NCBI GenBank assembly: GCA_024278565.1
Contig: JAJRSY010000197.1
Span: 1 to 9,587, forward strand
DNA length: 9,587 nucleotides
DNA from: Bacteroidota bacterium
GTDB lineage: Bacteria > Bacteroidota > Bacteroidia > Flavobacteriales > Flavobacteriaceae
Direction of reading: 5' to 3'
Part shown: piece by piece, positions 5,441 through 9,587 of the stretch
Layout: every line of letters starts with the position of its first letter
Position numbering within the stretch: the stretch's first letter is position 1
Notes under the pieces: model-generated
What the model saw: only the letters and a program-made list of their open reading frames with translations
Told to the model about the DNA's origin: nothing
Database searches by the model: none
Program-made: the position numbers and the translations under genes

Positions 5441-6682
5441 ATGAAGAACGCCGATTTGTTGCATATTGCAAAAACCTACGGAGACCCTGTTTATGTCTAC
5501 GACTCCGAAAAGATTGTTTCACAGTTCGCAAGATTGACCAAGGCCTTTAACGGGGTCAAGAAATTGAAATTAAACTATGCGGCCAAAGCACTTTCGAACC
5601 TGGCCATATTAAAATTGGTGAACAGCCTTGGCAGTGGTCTTGACACGGTTTCGATCCAAGAAGTACAACTGGGCCTTGTGGCGGGTTTCAAACCGGAAGA
5701 TATCATCTTTACACCCAATGGGGTTTCTTTGGAGGAAATTGAGGAAGCCGCACAACTAGGGGTTCGTATCAACATTGACAACCTTTCGATCTTAGAGCAG
5801 TTTGGAAGCAGGCACCCTGATATACCCGTATGTATTCGTATAAACCCGCATGTAATGGCCGGTGGAAACTCGAATATTTCGGTAGGTCATATCGATTCTA
5901 AATTCGGAATCAGCATTCACCAGATTCCGCATTTGATGCGCATTGTAGATCTGACCAAAATGAACATCAATGGTATACATATGCACACCGGAAGTGATAT
6001 ATTGGATATCGATGTTTTTCTCTACGCCTCTGAAATACTGTTCGAAACCGCCAAAAATTTCAAAAATCTTGATTTCATAGACTTTGGCAGTGGTTTTAAA
6101 GTACCTTATAAAGAAGGCGATATAGAAACCAATGTAGAAGAACTGGGCAAAAAATTAACTTCCCGGTTCAATGGGTTCTGTAAGGAATATGGCAAAGAAC
6201 TTACACTGGCCTTTGAACCGGGCAAATTTCTGGTAAGTGAGGCCGGGTATTTCCTCGCCAAGGTAAATGTCGTAAAACAAACCACCTCAACCGTTTTTGC
6301 AAGTATCGATTCTGGTTTCAACCATTTGATACGCCCTATGCTCTATGGTGCATCGCATTCCATTATCAATATATCAAACTCAAAAGGCAGAGAACGCTAT
6401 TATTCGGTCGTCGGCTATATCTGTGAGACAGACACTTTTGCCAGTAACCGTAGGATCAATGAAATCTCGGAAGGAGATATTCTTTGCTTTAAAAATGCAG
6501 GGGCCTATTGCTTTACCATGGCCAGCAATTACAATTCAAGATTTCGACCTCCAGAAGTACTATGGCACCAAGGTAGGGCCGTCTTGATCCGTGAGCGTGA
6601 AAACTTCGATGACCTCATCAAGAACCAAGTTGATGTCAAAGACCTGTTCGCCCCAAAAAAGGCAAAGGCCCAAGTAAAATAA
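5441..6682 (+). CDS. lysA: Diaminopimelate decarboxylase
   Basis: LysA removes CO2 from meso-diaminopimelate to give L-lysine, the final step of lysine synthesis in the cytoplasm, using pyridoxal phosphate. The 413-residue product has the fold-type III layout. The barrel carries the PLP lysine K49 in NYAAKA, and H180 and H182 in GIHMHTGSDI. FGSGF follows, then the loop E259-P260-G261-K262. The C-terminal beta domain carries ICETDTFAS with the catalytic cysteine C328 supplied to the partner subunit, and AYCFTMASNYNSRFRPPEVLW. The last motif and CETDTF favour diaminopimelate over ornithine or arginine. In most family members the EPG motif ends in arginine; here it is lysine, a conservative change. 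The ATG follows a matching promoter by a short leader. The gene appears to be transcribed on its own, with a possible separate promoter before the next gene. Confidence 0.95.
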   Translation: MKNADLLHIAKTYGDPVYVYDSEKIVSQFARLTKAFNGVKKLKLNYAAKALSNLAILKLVNSLGSGLDTVSIQEVQLGLVAGFKPEDIIFTPNGVSLEEIEEAAQLGVRINIDNLSILEQFGSRHPDIPVCIRINPHVMAGGNSNISVGHIDSKFGISIHQIPHLMRIVDLTKMNINGIHMHTGSDILDIDVFLYASEILFETAKNFKNLDFIDFGSGFKVPYKEGDIETNVEELGKKLTSRFNGFCKEYGKELTLAFEPGKFLVSEAGYFLAKVNVVKQTTSTVFASIDSGFNHLIRPMLYGASHSIINISNSKGRERYYSVVGYICETDTFASNRRINEISEGDILCFKNAGAYCFTMASNYNSRFRPPEVLWHQGRAVLIRERENFDDLIKNQVDVKDLFAPKKAKAQVK

Positions 6683-6699
6683 AGAACGGGGATTTTCGT

Positions 6700-6707
6700 T
6701 AGTTTTG
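6700..6707 (+). promoter_or_regulatory. Possible -7 box before the thioredoxin-fold gene
   Basis: TAGTTTTG matches the TAnnTTTG consensus exactly and lies 37 nt before the ATG, in the 62-nt gap after lysA. No convincing -33 TTTG is found at the right distance, so the gene could instead be read through from lysA. Confidence 0.4.
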
Positions 6708-6744
6708 GTATAGTTATTGGACTAATCCCATAAAATAATCAACA

Positions 6745-7278
6745 ATGAAACTATTCGCCCCGATCCACATAAAAACCGTTTTTTTTCTTTTTTTAGGGAT
6801 GCTCTACCTTTCTGCAAATGCACAAGAGGTCAATTGGCTCTCTTGGAATGAAACCACAAAACTTGCCGAAACCGATAAAAACCCTAAAAAAGTATTCGTC
6901 GATATATACACCGATTGGTGCGGATGGTGCAAAAAGATGGATAAGGACACCTTTCAGAACGAAGAGGTAGCTGCCTATATGGAGAAGAACTTCTATATGG
7001 TGAAAATGGATGGGGAGGGAAAAGAGCCCATCGAGTACAAAGGAAAGACCTATAAATTCGTACCCTCAGGAAGAAAAGGGTACCATGAATTGGCTGCCTC
7101 TTTAATGCAGGGAAGAATGAGTTACCCGACCACCGTATTCTTAGATGAGGAAATGAACATGCTCTCACCCGTGCCCGGTTACCAAAAACCAGGTCCTTTT
7201 TTGAATATCGCCAAATATTTTGGCGATGACATCTATAAGGAAAAAGATTGGAAAACATATAGTGGAGAGGGAAAGTAG
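6745..7278 (+). CDS. Exported thioredoxin-fold protein with CGWC motif
   Basis: The 177-residue product starts with a Sec signal peptide: basic start, hydrophobic core TVFFLFLGMLYL, probable cleavage after SANA at residue 26 (no lipobox cysteine). The mature part is a thioredoxin-like domain of the DUF255/thioredoxin_7 kind: VFVDIYTDWCGWCKKMDKDTF with redox cysteines C59 and C62, then EEVAAYMEKNFYMVKMDGE, and the cis-proline loop SYPTTVFLDE with P128. An insertion of about 30 residues (KEPIEYKGKTYKFVPSGRKG) separates the two halves and is commonly seen in Bacteroidota members. It probably acts in the periplasm on disulfides of unknown partner proteins; reductase versus oxidase cannot be told. 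It converges with the methyltransferase gene, with only 14 nt between the stop codons and no clear terminator. Confidence 0.85.
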   Translation: MKLFAPIHIKTVFFLFLGMLYLSANAQEVNWLSWNETTKLAETDKNPKKVFVDIYTDWCGWCKKMDKDTFQNEEVAAYMEKNFYMVKMDGEGKEPIEYKGKTYKFVPSGRKGYHELAASLMQGRMSYPTTVFLDEEMNMLSPVPGYQKPGPFLNIAKYFGDDIYKEKDWKTYSGEGK

Positions 7279-7292
7279 CTATTTGTAGTATC

Positions 7293-7934
7293 TTACTTCC
7301 TTGCTACAGTTGCGTATTGAAGATAAAACATATCCATAGCCGTAAAGAAGAAGGGAATGTTGTATAGATAGGGTTTTAAAGATCTGGTTCTATTAATACC
7401 TACATGACTCACAATTGTATACCCAAGATCTGTATACATTTTGACAATACTCTTTTTGGTAAAAAAACGCATATGTGTTTTATCAAAGATACCGTGCTCT
7501 TCGTACTCCCAATTCTTTTGTAAAATGATTTTCTTAAATGCACTGTGATATCTAATATTGGGTATAGAGCTTATTACCACACCCTTTTCAGATAGCTTTT
7601 CTTTGAGAATTGAAAGTGCTGTATAGGGATCGACCAGATGCTCTAAAACATCATTGCAGTAGATGACATCAAAATAATTATCGGGTAAATCTTCAAGATA
7701 ATCTTCACAGGGCCCCATAAAAACCTTATCTAGCCTTTTCTGAGCTTCCCTTCCAGGTTCTTCCATCAGCTCAATTCCCCAAGCTTCCAAACCAAGTTTA
7801 TTCTTAATCTGAACCGCAAAGGTGCCTTCACCGCAGCCTACATCCAATAATGTTTTGCATTCTTTCGGTAAGAACGCCATCATTTCAGGGCGTTCGTGAT
7901 TAAAATAGTCGTTAGCTTTATTGTTATAATCCAT
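7293..7934 (-). CDS. Class I SAM-dependent methyltransferase
   Basis: The 213-residue product has the Rossmann-type methyltransferase core: motif I LLDVGCGEGTF (D31 to G37) for S-adenosylmethionine, the acidic residue E55 after the second strand (WGIELMEE), FDVIYCNDVLEHLVDP (residues 88-103), and VVISSIPNIRY. It continues with HGIFDKTHMRFFTKKSI (147-163), seen in Methyltransf_11/23-type and MetW/UbiG-like enzymes, several of which act in polysaccharide or lipid pathways. The substrate cannot be deduced. The C-terminal part (YLYNIPFFFTAMDMFYLQYATVARK) is aromatic and hydrophobic and could sit against a membrane. It begins 16 nt after the guaB stop on the same strand, so co-transcription is likely, although no functional link to GMP synthesis is evident. 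It is visibly poorer in G+C than guaB, which may hint at a different history. Confidence 0.85.
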   Translation of the reverse strand: MDYNNKANDYFNHERPEMMAFLPKECKTLLDVGCGEGTFAVQIKNKLGLEAWGIELMEEPGREAQKRLDKVFMGPCEDYLEDLPDNYFDVIYCNDVLEHLVDPYTALSILKEKLSEKGVVISSIPNIRYHSAFKKIILQKNWEYEEHGIFDKTHMRFFTKKSIVKMYTDLGYTIVSHVGINRTRSLKPYLYNIPFFFTAMDMFYLQYATVARK

Positions 7935-7950
7935 AAGAAAAAGTGTAGTA

Positions 7951-9423
7951 TTACCTACTATAATTCGGTGACTCTTTGGTAATGGTCACATCATGTGGGT
8001 GGCTCTCGTTGATACCGCTCGCCGTAATTTTCACAAATCGCCCTGTTTCTTGTAGGTTGGCAATATCTTTTGCTCCGCAATACCCCATTCCGGCACGGAG
8101 GCCACCCACAAACTGGTGAATACTTTCATAGAGATCGCCCTTATAAGGTACACGCCCTACGATGCCTTCTGGCACTAATTTTTTGATATCGTCTTCCACA
8201 TCTTGAAAATACCGGTCTTTTGACCCCTGCTTCATCGCCTCGACAGAGCCCATGCCCCGGTACGATTTGAATTTTCTTCCCTCATAGATAATGGTCTCTC
8301 CGGGCGATTCTTTCGTACCCGCCAAGAGCGAGCCGAGCATTACGGTATCTGCACCGGCTGCTATTGCTTTGGGAATATCACCTGTATAGCGAATTCCACC
8401 ATCCGCGATTACCGGCACACCACTGCTCTTTATGGCGGCAGCAACTTCCAACACTGCCGAAAACTGGGGAAAACCAACTCCGGCAATGATTCTTGTTGTA
8501 CATATTGAGCCAGGGCCTATACCTACTTTTACGGCATCGGCACCGGCGGCCACCAAATATTTTGCTGCTTCACCTGTTGCGATGTTACCAACGATCACAT
8601 CTAACTTCCGAAACTTGTTTTTAACCTTTTTCAGTACATCCACCACATTTTTGGTATGCCCGTGCGCCGTGTCTATAACTACCGCATCGACCCCAGCATC
8701 GACCAGTGCCCCGGCCCTATCGACCGCATCTAACGTAACCCCCAAGGCAGCGGCAACGCGCAACCTGCCAAATTCGTCTTTATTTGCCATCGGCTTCTGG
8801 GTCAATTTGGTAATATCCCTAAAAGTGATGAGTCCGACCAATTTATAATCCTTGTCCACCACGGGCAGTTTCTCGATCTTGTGTTCCTGTAGAATATCCT
8901 CGGCCTGTTCGAGCGAAGTACCTTCACTTACGGTGACCAAATTCTTTGAGGTCATTACCTCGGCAATGGGCCTATCGTTGTTTTTTTCAAAACGCAGATC
9001 CCTGTTGGTAACGATACCGAGCAATTTTCCCAAATCGTCAACAATGGGAATTCCGCCAATACCGTATTCCTTCATATTGGCCTTGGCATCGCTCACGACC
9101 GAATTCAGTGGCAGTGTAACGGGATCCATGATCATACCACTTTCGGCACGTTTTACCTTTCTGACCTTCATTGCCTGTTGGTCAATGGTCATGTTCTTGT
9201 GCAAGACACCGATACCGCCCTCCTGTGCCATGGCAATGGCCATTTTCGATTCGGTAACCGTATCCATGGCCGCAGATACGATTGGCACGTTGATCGTAAT
9301 GTTTCGTGTGAATTTTGTTTGAATGTTCACTTCTCTTGGAAGCACTTCGGAAAAGGCGGGAATCAGGAGTACGTCATCGTAAGTGAGGCCTTCTCCAACA
9401 ATTTTAGCGAGGTGAGCTTTCAT
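7951..9423 (-). CDS. guaB: IMP dehydrogenase
   Basis: GuaB oxidises IMP to XMP with NAD+, the committed step of GMP synthesis, in the cytoplasm. The 490-residue product is full length. It opens GLTYDDVLLIPAFSEVLP, and SAAMDTVTES follows. Two CBS domains (about 97-150 and 157-212) are inserted in the barrel, including IEKLPVVDKDYKLVGLITFRDI. The catalytic loop GIGPGSICTTR carries C308, which forms the covalent intermediate. DGGIRYTGD (341-349), YRGMGS (388-393) and the flap SKDRYF with R404-Y405 complete the active site. All expected residues are present. The CBS pair usually binds adenine and guanine nucleotides and tunes activity. The ATG follows a short leader after a good -7 box. It is the first gene of a likely two-gene unit with the methyltransferase. 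Confidence 0.97.
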   Translation of the reverse strand: MKAHLAKIVGEGLTYDDVLLIPAFSEVLPREVNIQTKFTRNITINVPIVSAAMDTVTESKMAIAMAQEGGIGVLHKNMTIDQQAMKVRKVKRAESGMIMDPVTLPLNSVVSDAKANMKEYGIGGIPIVDDLGKLLGIVTNRDLRFEKNNDRPIAEVMTSKNLVTVSEGTSLEQAEDILQEHKIEKLPVVDKDYKLVGLITFRDITKLTQKPMANKDEFGRLRVAAALGVTLDAVDRAGALVDAGVDAVVIDTAHGHTKNVVDVLKKVKNKFRKLDVIVGNIATGEAAKYLVAAGADAVKVGIGPGSICTTRIIAGVGFPQFSAVLEVAAAIKSSGVPVIADGGIRYTGDIPKAIAAGADTVMLGSLLAGTKESPGETIIYEGRKFKSYRGMGSVEAMKQGSKDRYFQDVEDDIKKLVPEGIVGRVPYKGDLYESIHQFVGGLRAGMGYCGAKDIANLQETGRFVKITASGINESHPHDVTITKESPNYSR

Positions 9424-9446
9424 GGCAATTAAGGATCAATTGCATA

Positions 9447-9454
9447 CAAATATA
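9447..9454 (-). promoter_or_regulatory. -7 box of the guaB promoter
   Basis: On the minus strand TATATTTG matches TAnnTTTG exactly. Transcription would start near 9441, about 18 nt before the guaB ATG. The -33 region is weak: no TTTG is present 19-21 nt upstream. Confidence 0.5.
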
Positions 9455-9530
9455 GAACAATTTATCGAGTAACATTGATTGCCCAAAATTGGTAGATCTA
9501 TGGGATTGGTTAAAATCTTAAATCACCGTA

Positions 9531-9577
9531 CTGAATATACCAGCATGTAACCGATCACACATGTCAACTATATTCAG
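9531..9577. repeat. Interrupted inverted repeat near the right window edge
   Basis: CTGAATATA (9531-9539) pairs with TATATTCAG (9569-9577), and inside it CATGT (9544-9548) pairs with ACATG (9559-9563), giving a two-step hairpin with a 10-nt loop. It lies upstream of guaB in otherwise featureless AT-rich sequence. Its role is unknown; it could belong to an element or gene beyond the window. Confidence 0.4.
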
Positions 9578-9587
9578 AAAACAACTC

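Noticed and set aside
7293..7934. Naming the methyltransferase metW or ubiG
   Set aside because: Only general class I motifs are shared. The context (guaB) supports neither methionine nor ubiquinone synthesis.
8432..9322. Plus-strand open frames opposite guaB
   Set aside because: They are antisense to a full-length, well-conserved guaB and their composition mirrors it. No independent start signals or domains were seen.
1..9587. CRISPR array, tRNA or rRNA genes, toxin-antitoxin pair, complete insertion sequence
   Set aside because: No regularly spaced repeats, no cloverleaf or rRNA signatures, no such gene pair, and only the first 28 codons of one transposase are present.

Overview
This window looks like chromosomal DNA from a member of the Bacteroidota, most likely the Flavobacteriaceae. 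Three observations support this. Genes start after A-rich stretches rather than Shine-Dalgarno sequences. Several genes are preceded by the Bacteroidota-type -33/-7 promoter (TTTG, about 19-20 nt, TAnnTTTG), with a textbook case before lysA. The proteins themselves have a flavobacterial character (MetE, LysA with an EPGK motif, a Cys-rich CWC protein).

Layout from left to right. (1) 1-85: the first 28 codons of a zinc-ribbon transposase, minus strand, cut by the window edge. (2) 148-188: a degenerate palindrome of the CCTGCC/GGCAGG type. (3) About 227-475: a G+C-rich, gene-free block that folds into several hairpins and a possible pseudoknot. Wobble pairs and a T-run indicate an RNA read from the minus strand, and I could not assign it to a known class. 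(4) 655-1006: a cobalamin riboswitch followed by a long hairpin that buries the metE start codon. (5) 999-3314: metE, B12-independent methionine synthase. (6) 3315-3735: a gene-free spacer with a second copy of the palindrome. (7) 3736-4125: a hotdog acyl-CoA thioesterase, ending in a 22-bp hairpin. (8) 4173-4412: a small eight-cysteine CWC-type protein. (9) 4623-5264, minus: a stand-alone LON substrate-binding-domain protein, divergent from lysA across a spacer that holds a perfect 23-bp palindrome and two promoters. (10) 5441-6682: lysA. (11) 6745-7278: an exported thioredoxin-fold protein. (12) 7293-7934 and 7951-9423, minus: a SAM-dependent methyltransferase downstream of guaB, 16 nt apart and probably co-transcribed.

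Most genes are housekeeping: methionine, lysine and GMP synthesis, plus acyl-CoA hydrolysis. The riboswitch gives metE a clear logic. When cobalamin is present the cell would shut off the B12-independent enzyme and rely on a B12-dependent one, MetH, which would have to be encoded elsewhere. The most unusual parts are the unassigned structured RNA candidate near the left end, the start-codon-burying hairpin of the riboswitch, and the palindromes between genes. I saw no CRISPR array, tRNA, rRNA or intact mobile element.
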